Made by a program: the position numbers and the translations under genes. A stretch of DNA of 64,000 nucleotides from Phycicoccus avicenniae_A. Its GTDB lineage: Bacteria; Actinomycetota; Actinomycetes; Actinomycetales; Dermatophilaceae. Below are positions 48,565 through 57,179 of this stretch, piece by piece (the stretch's first letter is position 1; every line of letters begins with the position of its first letter). The notes beneath the pieces were generated by a model, which did no database searches, was not told the origin of the DNA, and saw nothing but the letters and a program-made list of their open reading frames with translations. The stretch covers positions 62,001 through 126,000 of the forward strand of contig NZ_JBNVZV010000002.1 of NCBI RefSeq assembly GCF_050496545.1. The letters run 5' to 3'.

Positions 48565-48794
48565 CGCTCAGTGACGTCGTCGCCATGGAGCGGCGCTTCC
48601 CGGGCGTCGACGACGGCCGCAAGACCGCGGCGGTGCTCGCCGAGCACGGCCTGTCGATGACGCGGTACCAGCAGCGGCTCAACGCCCTCGTCGACGACCC
48701 GGCCTTCGTCGTGACCATGCCGGCCCACGCCAGGCTCCTGCGTCAGCGGCGTGCCCGACTGTCCCGCGGGCGGCGGCTCACCAGCGCGGGGTGA
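48561..48794 (+). CDS. DUF3263-type protein
   Basis: A 77-residue protein from ATG at 48561 (ATGA overlap with the ImmA-like gene). GLSMTRYQQRLNALVDDPAF is the DUF3263 signature, followed by a basic tail (LLRQRRARLSRGRRL). DUF3263 proteins are small HTH-like actinobacterial proteins of unknown role. Its last 17 bases overlap the convergent integrase 3' end. Confidence 0.75.
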   Translation: MTLSDVVAMERRFPGVDDGRKTAAVLAEHGLSMTRYQQRLNALVDDPAFVVTMPAHARLLRQRRARLSRGRRLTSAG

Positions 48795-50178
48795 CTCGGA
48801 CGGTCTCCGGCTTGAAGCTCCGTCCGGGGGTGCTGGGCAGGATCGTGACGTCGACGGTGGCCGCGACGAGGTCGCGCCGGTCGATGATCGATAGGCCATC
48901 CCAGAGGGCGCGCGGGTCGCTGAGGTCGAAGCGGGCGAGGGTGCGCGGGCGCTGTAGGGCGCGCAGCTCGGTCTCGGCGTCAGCGATCTGCGGCAGGAGC
49001 CGCGCCTCAACCCGGGCGAGGGCTGCGGCGGAGAGCGCGCCGTCGGCGGCCTGGTCGATGAACGAGCTGCGCCTGGTGTGCAGGGCGGCGACCTTCTCGC
49101 GCGCCGCGGTGACGTCGGCGTCCTCGGTGTCGGCGGGGGTGGTGTCGTCGAGGAGCGCCAGGAGCTCGAGGAGGAGGGCGGTGACGTGCTGCTCGGCCGG
49201 GTCGGCGGTTCGGGTGACACAGAACCGGGTCCGGCAGATGTAGGCGGCGTAGCGGCCGCGGTTGACGTGGTGGACGACGGGTCCTCCGCAGACCCCGCAC
49301 CTGGCGATGCCGGTGAGGAGGTGCTTGACGGTGCGGTCGAGGCGCGGCCGGCCGGCGGCGGCGTTCTCGATGGCTGCGACGGCGCGCTCGTGGGTGGCTC
49401 GGTCGACGAGGGCGGGCCATGTGGCCTCGCCGACGACCTCGCCCTTGTGGACGCGCAGGCCGGCGTAGGTGGGGGAGAGGGCGATCCGCTTGACGGTGGT
49501 GGAGAGCCAGTCGCCAGCGTTGTGCCGGCCGCGGGCTGGCCGCGGGAGTGGGACGCCGCGATCGGTGAGGTCAGCGGCGACGGCGTAGAACGAGTCGCCC
49601 GAAGCGACGCGGGTGATGATCTCGCGGGCGATGGGGCCGGTGGTCTCGTCGGGGACCTGGCGCAGGAGGGCGCCGGACTGGGGGTCGTACTCGCGACGGT
49701 AGCCGTAGGGCAGCTTGCCGTGGGGAGTGCCGGCGGCCGCCCGGGCGCGCACGGCCCGCTGGATCCGCTCGCTGGTGCGCGCGGACTCGTCCTCGGCGAG
49801 CAGGGCGTCAAGGCCGGTGCGGAAGCGGGCGTCGCGCTCGGTGAGGTCGTAGACGGTGCCGGAGTAGCCCCACTTCACCCCGTGCTTCGCGCAGAGGTTG
49901 CGCAGCTCGGCGTACTCCTCGAGCTGGCGGGTGGCGCGGGACGCCTCCCAGGTGAGGAGGATGTCGATGCGGCCGGAGGCGACGAGGGCGACGACGTCGT
50001 CCCATCGGGTGCGTGCCTGGGTGGAGCGGGCGAAGCGAGAGGCGGACCCGGTCTCGGTGATGACCTCGACGACGTCCCAGCCCTCGCGGGCGGCCCAGGC
50101 CTTGCACTCGTCGACCTGCTCGGGCACCGAGCGGCCGTTCCGGTCGAGGCTAACTCTGGCCTGGATCCCTGCGCGCAT
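48778..50178 (-). CDS. Large serine integrase
   Basis: A 466-residue recombinase from ATG at 50178 (ATG at 50208 would add ten residues and lie 12 bases from the att core). MRAGIQARVSLDRNGRSVPE holds the catalytic Ser10. The resolvase-type domain continues to about residue 140, followed by the recombinase domain (GKLPYGYRREYDPQSGALLR), a zinc-ribbon (CGVCGGPVVHHV ... CRTRFC) and a coiled coil. It integrates attP into comEC and, with the Gp3-like factor, excises it. Confidence 0.93.
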   Translation of the reverse strand: MRAGIQARVSLDRNGRSVPEQVDECKAWAAREGWDVVEVITETGSASRFARSTQARTRWDDVVALVASGRIDILLTWEASRATRQLEEYAELRNLCAKHGVKWGYSGTVYDLTERDARFRTGLDALLAEDESARTSERIQRAVRARAAAGTPHGKLPYGYRREYDPQSGALLRQVPDETTGPIAREIITRVASGDSFYAVAADLTDRGVPLPRPARGRHNAGDWLSTTVKRIALSPTYAGLRVHKGEVVGEATWPALVDRATHERAVAAIENAAAGRPRLDRTVKHLLTGIARCGVCGGPVVHHVNRGRYAAYICRTRFCVTRTADPAEQHVTALLLELLALLDDTTPADTEDADVTAAREKVAALHTRRSSFIDQAADGALSAAALARVEARLLPQIADAETELRALQRPRTLARFDLSDPRALWDGLSIIDRRDLVAATVDVTILPSTPGRSFKPETVRVTPRW

Positions 50179-50219
50179 GGGTGCTACATTACTACTACCA
50201 GCCGACATTGATAGGCAGC

Positions 50220-50225
50220 AACGTC
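50220..50225. other. attR core of the prophage
   Basis: The second AACGTC copy. Phage sequence lies to its left and comEC to its right. The integrase start is 12 to 42 bases away, so attR overlaps the integrase promoter region, and in the excised circle attP would lie between the integrase and the metalloprotease. Confidence 0.85.
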
Positions 50226-51809
50226 GCGGTGGTGATCGCGATGGTGCTCGGGCTGTGCGCGGTGCTCGGTGTGCCGCGGCGCGCCCGACCGGTGCTCGCC
50301 GCGGTCGCGCTCGCCGGCTTCGTCGTGCTCGCCCGCCCCGAGCCCAGCGTCGTGCGGGCGGCGGCGATGGGCGCCATCGGCCTGCTCGGCCTGAGCCGCT
50401 CGCGCCGGTCGGCCGGGCTGCCCGTGCTCGGCGGCGCGGTGCTCGTCGTACTCGTCCTCGACCCGTGGCTGGCCCGCTCCTTCGGCTTCGCGCTCTCCAC
50501 GCTGGCCACCCTCGGGCTGCTGCTCTTCACCCGGCCCTGGGGGGAGGCCGTCGGCGCCCGCCTACCGCGGCGGCTAGCCCCGCTCGGGCCGGCGCTCGCC
50601 GTGCCCCTGGCGGCCCAGGCCATGACGGCGCCCGTCGTCGTCCTGCTCCAGGGCTCGGTCAGCCTCGTGGGCGTGGTCGCCAACCTGCTCGCGGCGCCGC
50701 TCGTGCCGGTGGCCACCGTCGCGGGGGTGTCGGCGGCCCTCGTGTCCCTCGTCTGGGCCCGCGGCGCAGAGCTCGTGGCGTGGGTCGGGGTGGTGCCGAC
50801 GGCGGTCATCGCCCGGGTGGCGCGGGTCTTCGCCGAGGTCCCCGGCGGCACCCTGCCGTGGCCCGACGGCCCGCCGGGGGCCCTGCTCCTGGCGGCGCTG
50901 CTCGTCCTCGTCCTGCTCACCGGCCGTCCCCTGGTGGCAGGGGTGGGCAGGCATCCGGTCGTGGCCTTCGGCGTCGTCGCGCTGGTGGGTGCGGTGCTCG
51001 TCCCGACCCGGGTCGTCACCTGGCCGCCGGACGGCTGGCGGGTCGTCGTCTGCGACGTCGGGCAGGGCGACGCCGTCGTCCTGCGCACCGGCCCGGGTCG
51101 CGCCGTCCTCGTCGACGCCGGACCGGACCCGCCGCTCGTCGACGGTTGCCTCGACCGGCTCGGCGTGCGCACCCTCGACGCCGTGGTCCTCACCCATTTC
51201 CACGCCGACCACGTCGACGGCCTGGCCGGTGCGTTGCGGGGGCGCACGGTGCTCCGGCTCCTCGTGTGCCCGGTGCGCGAGCCCGAGCAGGGCGCGGCGG
51301 CCGTCGACCGGATGGCCCGCGACGCCGGGGTGCCCGTGACGGCGCTGCACGCGGGGGACCGGCTGACCCTCGGCGAGCTCGACGCCGTGGTGTGGAGCCC
51401 CTGGCGACGGATCGGGGAGGGGTCGGTGCCCAACAACGCGAGCGTCGTCCTTGCCGCCCACACCGGAGGAGTCGACGCGCTGCTGCTCGGCGACGTCGAG
51501 CGCGAGTCCGCCCACGACCTCCTGCTCCGGTTGCGACGCGACCCCGCGATGTCGGCCGCCGCCCGCGGCTTCGAGCTGGTCAAGACCCCGCACCACGGCA
51601 GCGCCAACCTCGACGACGAGCTGATGGCCGCCGTCCGCGCGCCGGTCGGCGTCATCAGCGTCGGCGCGGACAACGACTACGGCCACCCGACCGCCGAGCA
51701 CCTCGCGCTGCTGCGCCGGTTGGGGTACGCGGTCTACCGCACCGACCAGCGCGGCGACGTCGCGCTCGTCGAGCACGGGGGAGAGGTGCGGGTGGTCACG
51801 ACCCGGTGA
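50220..51809 (+). pseudogene. comEC: comEC 3' fragment
   Basis: Encodes the last 529 residues of ComEC: the membrane Competence domain (NVAVVIAMVLGLCAVLGVPR onward, about ten helices) and the C-terminal metallo-beta-lactamase-like domain with DVGQGDAVVL, THFHADHVDGL (zinc-binding HxHxDH) and KTPHHGSANLDDE. It is intact and in the frame needed to rejoin codons 1-258. A GTG at 50181 in phage DNA could start a truncated product with 13 extra residues, but there is no clear ribosome binding site. Confidence 0.93.
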
Positions 51810-51830
51810 GACCGCGCCACACGGGGCGGC

Positions 51831-52784
51831 TCAGATCGAGAAGGTCGGCTCCGGCACCCGGGTCGTCGGAGCGGTCGACTGCCGCTGGGCGCTCTCGATG
51901 AGCGCGTCGAGCGTGGCCTTGACCGCCGGCACCCGGCCGAGGTCGGAGGTGGTGACGGCCGTGATGGTGCGGCGCGAGGCGGGCTCCATCGGGAGGGCCA
52001 CGACGTCGTCGTGGTGGACCGTGCGCAGGATCAGGTCGGGGATGAGCGCCACGCCGAGGCCCTCGGCGACCAGCCCCATGACGGCCACGTAGTCCTCGGT
52101 CTCGTACGCGACGTCCGGGCGGAAGCCCGCGGCGTCGGCGAGCTGCACCAGATGCCCACGGCATCGGGGGCAGCCGGCGATCCAGGGGTCGGCCGCCAGG
52201 TCGCCGAGGTGCACGGTGCCCTGCTCGGCCACGGCGTGCGCCCGCGGGACAGCCAGGCGCACCTCGTCGTCGAGGAGCGGGGTGATGACGAACGCGTCGA
52301 GGTCCTCCTCGCCGCGCGCGACGTCGGTGCCCTCGTAGGCGAAGGCCACCGCGAGGTCGCACTCGCCGGCCTTGAGCGCGGCCAGGCTCTCCGGCGGCTC
52401 GGCCTCGGTGAAGGTGATGGTGACGTCGGGGAAGCGCTGCTTGACCAGCGCCAGCGCGCGCGGCACGAGGGTGGCGGAGGCCGACGGGAAGGCCATGAGC
52501 CGCACCCGGCCGCTGCGCAGACCGGCGATGGCGGCGACCTCCTCCTCGGCGGCGTCGAGCGCGGCGAGCACCGGGCCGGCGTGCCGGGCGAGCACGAGCC
52601 CGGCCTCGGTGAGCCGCACGTTGCGCCCGATCCGCTCGACGAGCACGGTGCCGGTGCGCTGCTCGAGCCGGCGCACCATCTGCGAGATCGCGGGCTGGGT
52701 GTAGCCGAGCGCGGCGGCGGCCGCGGTGAAGCTGCCCTCCTCGGAGATGGCGCGCATCACGCGCAGGCCGGCGGCGTCGATCAT
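51831..52784 (-). CDS. LysR-family transcriptional regulator
   Basis: A 317-residue protein from ATG at 52784. The N-terminal HTH is typical (RVMRAISEEGSFTAAAAALG, YTQPAISQMVRRLEQRTGTV). The effector domain contains IAGCPRCRGHLVQL, a CxxC variant of the sugar/aromatic-binding fold common in actinobacterial LysR proteins. It ends 22 bases after comEC on the opposite strand. The target is unknown; the divergent sirtuin gene is the obvious candidate. Confidence 0.88.
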   Translation of the reverse strand: MIDAAGLRVMRAISEEGSFTAAAAALGYTQPAISQMVRRLEQRTGTVLVERIGRNVRLTEAGLVLARHAGPVLAALDAAEEEVAAIAGLRSGRVRLMAFPSASATLVPRALALVKQRFPDVTITFTEAEPPESLAALKAGECDLAVAFAYEGTDVARGEEDLDAFVITPLLDDEVRLAVPRAHAVAEQGTVHLGDLAADPWIAGCPRCRGHLVQLADAAGFRPDVAYETEDYVAVMGLVAEGLGVALIPDLILRTVHHDDVVALPMEPASRRTITAVTTSDLGRVPAVKATLDALIESAQRQSTAPTTRVPEPTFSI

Positions 52785-52949
52785 GACCTCATCCTATAAG
52801 CACCTGTTATCCAGCGGCCCGACCTCGCAACACGGCGTCATCCGAGCCCCGCTGCTTCCCGAGTCGAGTGCGCAACTGGTCGCTCCGGCAACCACGAGCG
52901 CCCTCGACTCCGGTGGGTCGGTGTCGGCCGGCCGCGCGATACTGGCTCC
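52785..52949. promoter_or_regulatory. Divergent gap, LysR versus sirtuin
   Basis: 165 bases holding a locally AT-rich stretch (CCTATAAGCACCTGTTATCC near 52793) at the LysR start. Probable promoters for both genes and a LysR binding site, though no perfect T-N11-A palindrome stands out. Confidence 0.45.
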
Positions 52950-53927
52950 ATGCCGGACGCCGCGCCCCCGCCCGCGCCGGGCGCCACGCTGCCCCCGAGC
53001 GGTCGCGACGCCGTCGGCGTGACCCCGGAGTGGGCCACCCGCGACCTCCCACCCGAGACCCGCGACCCCGCCGCCGTCGACCGGCTCGCCGCGCTGCTGC
53101 GAGCCCACCCGGGCACCCTCGTCCTCACCGGCGCCGGGATGTCCACCGACTCCGGCATCCCCGACTACCGCGGTCGCGACGGCACCCGCCGCGTGATGCC
53201 GATGCAGCACGGCGAGTTCTGTGCCTCCACCGAGAACCGGCAGAAGTACTGGGCGCGCTCCTTCGTCGGCTGGCAGCGCTTCAGCCGGGCCGAGCCCAAC
53301 GCCGGGCACCGGGCGGTCGCCGCGCTCCAGGAGGCCGGCGCGCTCGGTGCCGTCATCACGCAGAACGTCGACGGTCTCCACCAGGCGGCCGGCAGCCCGG
53401 GCGTCACCGACCTGCACGGCACGCTCGCCGACGTCGTCTGCCTCACCTGCGGCGACCGCTCGGACCGCGAGCTGCTCCAGGCCCGGATGGTGCAGGCGAA
53501 CCCCGGCTTCGAGGAACAGGTGCGCGGCGCCGCGCCCGACGGCTCGCGGGTCAGCAGCCAGATCCGTCCCGACGGCGACGTCGTCCTGCCCGATGCCGCC
53601 GTCGCCGGGTTCCGCCTGCCGCTCTGCCTCGTCTGCGGCGCCGACACCCTCAAGCCCGACGTCGTCTTCTTCGGCGGCTCGGTGCCACGCGAGCGCGTCG
53701 AGGCCTGCTTCGCGCTCACCGACGCCGCCCCGGCTCTCCTGGTGCTCGGCTCCTCCCTCGCCGTGATGTCCGGGCTGCGCTTCGTACGACACGCGGCTCG
53801 CCGGAACATCCCCGTCATGGCCGTCACACGCGGCCCGACCCGCGGCGACCAGCACATGACCCTGCGGGTCGACGCACCGCTCGCTCCCACTCTCGAGCAG
53901 CTCCTGCGCACGGAGGACGCGGCGTGA
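52950..53927 (+). CDS. Sir2-family NAD-dependent deacylase
   Basis: A 325-residue protein from ATG at 52950. NAD-binding motif GAGMSTDSGIPDYRG (61-75), TQNVDGLHQAAG (137-148) and catalytic His156 in LHGTLAD are clear. Zinc Cys pairs are CLTC (164-167) and CLVC. Removes acyl groups from lysine using NAD. It overlaps the next gene by GTGA, so deacylase and acetyltransferase may be co-expressed. Confidence 0.93.
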   Translation: MPDAAPPPAPGATLPPSGRDAVGVTPEWATRDLPPETRDPAAVDRLAALLRAHPGTLVLTGAGMSTDSGIPDYRGRDGTRRVMPMQHGEFCASTENRQKYWARSFVGWQRFSRAEPNAGHRAVAALQEAGALGAVITQNVDGLHQAAGSPGVTDLHGTLADVVCLTCGDRSDRELLQARMVQANPGFEEQVRGAAPDGSRVSSQIRPDGDVVLPDAAVAGFRLPLCLVCGADTLKPDVVFFGGSVPRERVEACFALTDAAPALLVLGSSLAVMSGLRFVRHAARRNIPVMAVTRGPTRGDQHMTLRVDAPLAPTLEQLLRTEDAA

Positions 53928-54439
53928 CGGGCGGGAGCATCGCCGAGATCCGTTCCGCCACACCGCAGGACCTCGCCGGGATGGCGCGCATCTACAACGA
54001 CGCCGTGCGCCACACCGTCGCGACCTTCGACGTCGAGCCGCGGCCCGACGACCACTACGCCGGCCACCTCGCGTCCACCCGACCGGGCGACCACGTGCTC
54101 GTCGCCGTCGACGCTGCCGGTCTCGTTCTGGGGTACGCGTTCTCCGGGACCTACCGCCCGCGGGCGGCCTACGGCGGCACGCGCGAGGTGTCGGTCTACC
54201 TCGCCGACGGCACGCGCGGGCAGGGCCTGGGCCGCCGGCTCTACGACGAGCTGCTGGCCCGCGTCGACGCCGACGGCATCCACACCTGCCTGGCCGTCAT
54301 CGCGCAGCCGAACCCGGCGAGCGAGGCGCTGCACCGGGCGTGCGGCTTCGAGCCCGTCGGCACGCTGCGCGAGGTCGGCCGCAAGTTCGACGCGTGGGTC
54401 GACACCGCCTTCTGGCAGCGGCTGCGCCCCGACGCCTGA
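53924..54439 (+). CDS. GNAT acetyltransferase, phosphinothricin-type
   Basis: A 171-residue protein from GTG at 53924. EIRSATPQDLAGMARIYNDA, then TREVSVYLADGTRGQGLGRR (acetyl-CoA pyrophosphate-binding loop) and NPASEALHRACGFEPVGTLR match the PAT/bar subfamily of GNATs. Substrate unproven; related enzymes acetylate phosphinothricin or methionine sulfoximine. Translationally coupled to the sirtuin. Confidence 0.85.
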   Translation: MTGGSIAEIRSATPQDLAGMARIYNDAVRHTVATFDVEPRPDDHYAGHLASTRPGDHVLVAVDAAGLVLGYAFSGTYRPRAAYGGTREVSVYLADGTRGQGLGRRLYDELLARVDADGIHTCLAVIAQPNPASEALHRACGFEPVGTLREVGRKFDAWVDTAFWQRLRPDA

Positions 54440-54463
54440 CCGGCGCGGTGCACCCGGCCGCCA

Positions 54464-55663
54464 TCACTCCGGACGCGGGTCGTGGATCGGCTCCTTCGGC
54501 AGCTTCTTGACCTTGCGCGAGCGGCGCCGTCGGTTGGGGATCATCGAGCGCATCTCCTCGAGCTTGCCGAAGCAGAGCAGCCGGTCCCCGGCCTCGAGCA
54601 GGTGGTGCCCGTTGGGGTTCGGGATGACCGCCGTGCCCCGGTGCAGCGTCAGCGCGGTGATGTCACGCTCGCGAAGGCCGCTGTCCGCCAACGACTTCCC
54701 GACGAGGTCGGATGCTTCGTGCACGGCGATCTCGGCCACGCCGTAGCCGGTCGAGACGGTGAGCCGCTGCCGGACGTCGATCTCCGGGAAGGCGACCTGG
54801 TTGTCGATGAAGTCGATGATCGCGCCGGCGACGTCGAGCTTGGTCGCGGTCTCGATGCCCTCGAGGCCGGGGGAGGAGTTGACCTCCATCACCTGGGGCC
54901 CGTCGATGCCCTCGAGCATGTCGACGCCCGCGAAGCGCAACCCCATGATCTGCGCCGAGCGCACCGCCGCCCGCTCGAACGCGGGGTCGAGCTCGACCGG
55001 CTCGACCGAGCCGCCCCGGTGCACGTTGGAGCGGAACTCGTCGCCCTTGGCCACCCGGCGCATCGCCGCGACGACCCGGTCACCGACGACGAGGGCGCGG
55101 ATGTCGCGGCCCTTGCTCTCCTTGACGAAGCGCTGGATGAGCACGTTCTGCTTCGTCGACTGCAGGGTCTCGATGATCGCCTCGGCCACCTTGATGGTCG
55201 GCGCGAGGATGACCCCGATGCCCTGGGTGCCCTCGAGCAGCTTGATGACCACCGGCGCGCCGCCGACCCGCTCGATCGCCGGGATCACGTCGGCCCGGTC
55301 GCGCACGAAGGTCGTGGGCGGCATCCCGATGTTGTGCCGCGACAGGATCTGGGTGGCGCGCAGCTTGTCCCGCGAGTTCGCGATGCCCCACGAGGTGTTC
55401 GGCGTGTAGACGTCCATCTGCTCGAACTGCCGCACCACGGCGGTGCCGAAGTAGGTGATGGAGTTGCCTATTCGCGGCAGGATGGCGTCGTACGTCGACA
55501 GCGGCTTGCCGCGGAACTGCAGGTCGGGCTCCTCGCCGGACAGGTCGATGCCGAACCGGAGCGTGTTGAGGACCTTGACCTCGTGGCCCCGGTCGAGGGC
55601 GGCGGTGCGCAGGCGCTGCGTACTGTACGAGCGAGGCGCGCGGGAGAGGATCGCGAGCTTCAT
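54464..55663 (-). CDS. RimK-type ATP-grasp ligase with TrkA-C domain
   Basis: A 399-residue protein from ATG at 55663. The first 290 residues are RimK-like ATP-grasp: PRIGNSITYFGTAVVRQFEQ, VVIKLLEGTQGIGVILA (nucleotide loop), RFVKESKGRDIRALVVGD and QVMEVNSSPGLEGIE (metal ligands). Residues about 300-370 form a TrkA-C/RCK-C regulatory domain (VAEIAVHEASDLVGKSLADS), then a basic tail. Such ligases add glutamate or make peptide-like bonds. Divergent from the protease and M14 genes. Confidence 0.87.
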   Translation of the reverse strand: MKLAILSRAPRSYSTQRLRTAALDRGHEVKVLNTLRFGIDLSGEEPDLQFRGKPLSTYDAILPRIGNSITYFGTAVVRQFEQMDVYTPNTSWGIANSRDKLRATQILSRHNIGMPPTTFVRDRADVIPAIERVGGAPVVIKLLEGTQGIGVILAPTIKVAEAIIETLQSTKQNVLIQRFVKESKGRDIRALVVGDRVVAAMRRVAKGDEFRSNVHRGGSVEPVELDPAFERAAVRSAQIMGLRFAGVDMLEGIDGPQVMEVNSSPGLEGIETATKLDVAGAIIDFIDNQVAFPEIDVRQRLTVSTGYGVAEIAVHEASDLVGKSLADSGLRERDITALTLHRGTAVIPNPNGHHLLEAGDRLLCFGKLEEMRSMIPNRRRRSRKVKKLPKEPIHDPRPE

Positions 55664-55689
55664 GGTTTCCCGGTCGGAGAGGACGGACG

Positions 55690-56166
55690 GTGACGGACAG
55701 CCATTCCTACACCCTTGCAGGATGGCGGGAGTGGGTGAGTCTCCCGGGTCTGGGAGTTCCGTGGGTCAAGGCCAAGCTCGACACCGGCGCCCGGTCCTCG
55801 GCCATCCACGCCTTCGACCTCGAGGAGCTCGAGCGCGACGGTGAGCGCTGGGCCCGCTTCGAGGTGCGTCCGTGGCAGAAGTCCGACGAGGACGCCGTCG
55901 CCGTCGAGTGCCCCGTGCTCGACGTCCGCGAGGTCCGCTCGTCCTCGGGCCACTCCGAGGAGCGGCTCGTGGTCGCGATGGACCTCACCGTCGTCGGGCG
56001 CACCGTCGCGGCCGAGGTGACGCTGGCCCGCCGCGACGAGATGGGCTTCCGGATGCTCGTCGGCCGCGAGGCACTGCGCCAGGGCTACGCGGTCGACCCC
56101 GGCGCTTCATACCTCGGCGGCCGTCCACCGCTGCGCCTGCGCCGCCGCAACAGGGGCGCCGGCTGA
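55690..56166 (+). CDS. RimB/DUF785-type retropepsin-like protease
   Basis: A 158-residue protein from GTG at 55690. VKAKLDTGARSSAIHAFDLE has the aspartyl-protease DTGA motif (D31), and RMLVGREALRQGYAVDPGAS is the second conserved segment. These single-domain proteases cluster with RimK-type ligases and are proposed to process their products. The stop overlaps the next start (TGATG). Confidence 0.85.
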   Translation: MTDSHSYTLAGWREWVSLPGLGVPWVKAKLDTGARSSAIHAFDLEELERDGERWARFEVRPWQKSDEDAVAVECPVLDVREVRSSSGHSEERLVVAMDLTVVGRTVAAEVTLARRDEMGFRMLVGREALRQGYAVDPGASYLGGRPPLRLRRRNRGAG

Positions 56167-57128
56167 TGGCCCGGCTGCGTCCGTCGTTCGAGATCGGTGG
56201 GGTGCGGGTGCGGGCCGGCCGCTCGCAGTCGCTCGCGCTGCCCATCACCCGGCTCGTCACCGGTGCCGACGTCGACCTGCCGGTGCGCGTCGTCCACGGC
56301 CGCGAGGAGGGCCCGACCGTCTGGGTCGACGCCGCCATCCACGGCGACGAGGCGGTGGGGGTCGAGGTGGTGCGCCAGGTGCTCGCCGGTCTCGACCCGA
56401 AGACGGTGCGCGGCACCGTGATCGCCGTGCCCATCGTCAACGTCCTCGGGTTCATGAACGGCGACCGGTACCTGCCGGACCGGCGCGACCTGAACCGCTC
56501 GTTCCCCGGCGCGCCGCGCGGCTCGCTGGCGGGGCGCATCGCGCACCTGTTCATGACCGAGGTCGTCGACAAGTGCGAGGTCGGCATCGACCTGCACACC
56601 GGGTCGGACCGGCGCACCAACCTGCCGCAGGTCCGCGCCGACCTCGAGGACCCGCGCACCCGCGAGCTGGCCGCCGCCTTCGCCGCGCCGGTGATGCTCA
56701 ACGCCAAGCTCCGCGACGGCTCGTTGCGGGCCGCGGCGCGCGAGCACGGGGCGGCGGTGCTGCTGTACGAGGCGGGGGAGGCCTGGCGGATGGACCGCTG
56801 GGCGGTCGACGCCGGCGTGCTCGGGGTGCGCCGGGTGCTGGCTGCCCTCGGCATGACCGAGCCGGTCGCGGAGGACCCACCGACCCCGTCGCTCGTGTCC
56901 TTCCGCAGCGGCTGGGTGCGGGCGCGCGGGACGGGGATGCTGCACCTCGAGGCCGCGCTCGGGCAGCGGGTCACCGAGGGGGAGCGGCTCGGCGGGCTCT
57001 TCGACTCCTTCGGCAAGCGCGTCCGTCTGGTGCACGCCAACCGCACCGGCGTGGTCGTCGGGCGCACCGAGGCGCCGGTCGTCACCTCCGGCGACGCCGT
57101 GGTGCACATCGCCGAGGTCGAGGACTGA
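56166..57128 (+). CDS. Succinylglutamate desuccinylase / M14-type deacylase
   Basis: A 320-residue protein from ATG at 56166. The zinc-binding pattern is WVDAAIHGDEAVGVEVVRQV (H58, E61) with the later CEVGIDLHTGSDRR (H144). FMNGDRYLPDRRDLNRSFPG carries the substrate-binding Arg/Asn region. The C-terminus has a biotinyl-like beta domain (GKRVRLVHANRTGVVVGRTE). It completes a ligase-protease-deacylase set. Confidence 0.87.
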   Translation: MARLRPSFEIGGVRVRAGRSQSLALPITRLVTGADVDLPVRVVHGREEGPTVWVDAAIHGDEAVGVEVVRQVLAGLDPKTVRGTVIAVPIVNVLGFMNGDRYLPDRRDLNRSFPGAPRGSLAGRIAHLFMTEVVDKCEVGIDLHTGSDRRTNLPQVRADLEDPRTRELAAAFAAPVMLNAKLRDGSLRAAAREHGAAVLLYEAGEAWRMDRWAVDAGVLGVRRVLAALGMTEPVAEDPPTPSLVSFRSGWVRARGTGMLHLEAALGQRVTEGERLGGLFDSFGKRVRLVHANRTGVVVGRTEAPVVTSGDAVVHIAEVED

Positions 57129-57130
57129 CG

Positions 57131-57163
57131 ACGGCCCCCACCCTGGTCGGGCGGGGGCCGTCG
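57131..57163. terminator. Bidirectional terminator between the M14 gene and lexA
   Basis: GACGGCCCCC (57131-57140) and GGGGGCCGTC (57154-57163) form a perfect 10-bp stem between convergent stops. Confidence 0.85.
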
Positions 57164-57179
57164 GCCGGCCGGTGGTGCG

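Larger units (their letters stand above)
2405..50219. mobile_element. 47.8 kb siphovirus-type prophage integrated in comEC
   Basis: Boundaries are set by the AACGTC core and by restoration of an uninterrupted comEC frame when the interval is removed. The element contains integrase, directionality factor, immunity region, replication genes, terminase, portal, capsid, tail, lysis and receptor-binding genes in conventional order, nearly all leftward. No large deletion, transposase or frameshift (other than the programmed one in the tail chaperone gene) is seen, so it looks capable of excision and growth. The long-tailed non-contractile type is inferred from a tape measure and one tail tube protein with no sheath gene. 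Confidence 0.92.

Noticed and set aside
2405..50219. Defective prophage remnant
   Set aside because: All expected modules are present in order without disabling lesions, apart from an uncertain small terminase assignment.
50181..51809. An independent shortened ComEC gene starting at GTG 50181
   Set aside because: No ribosome binding site is evident and the first 13 codons are phage attachment-site DNA. Listed instead as the comEC 3' fragment.
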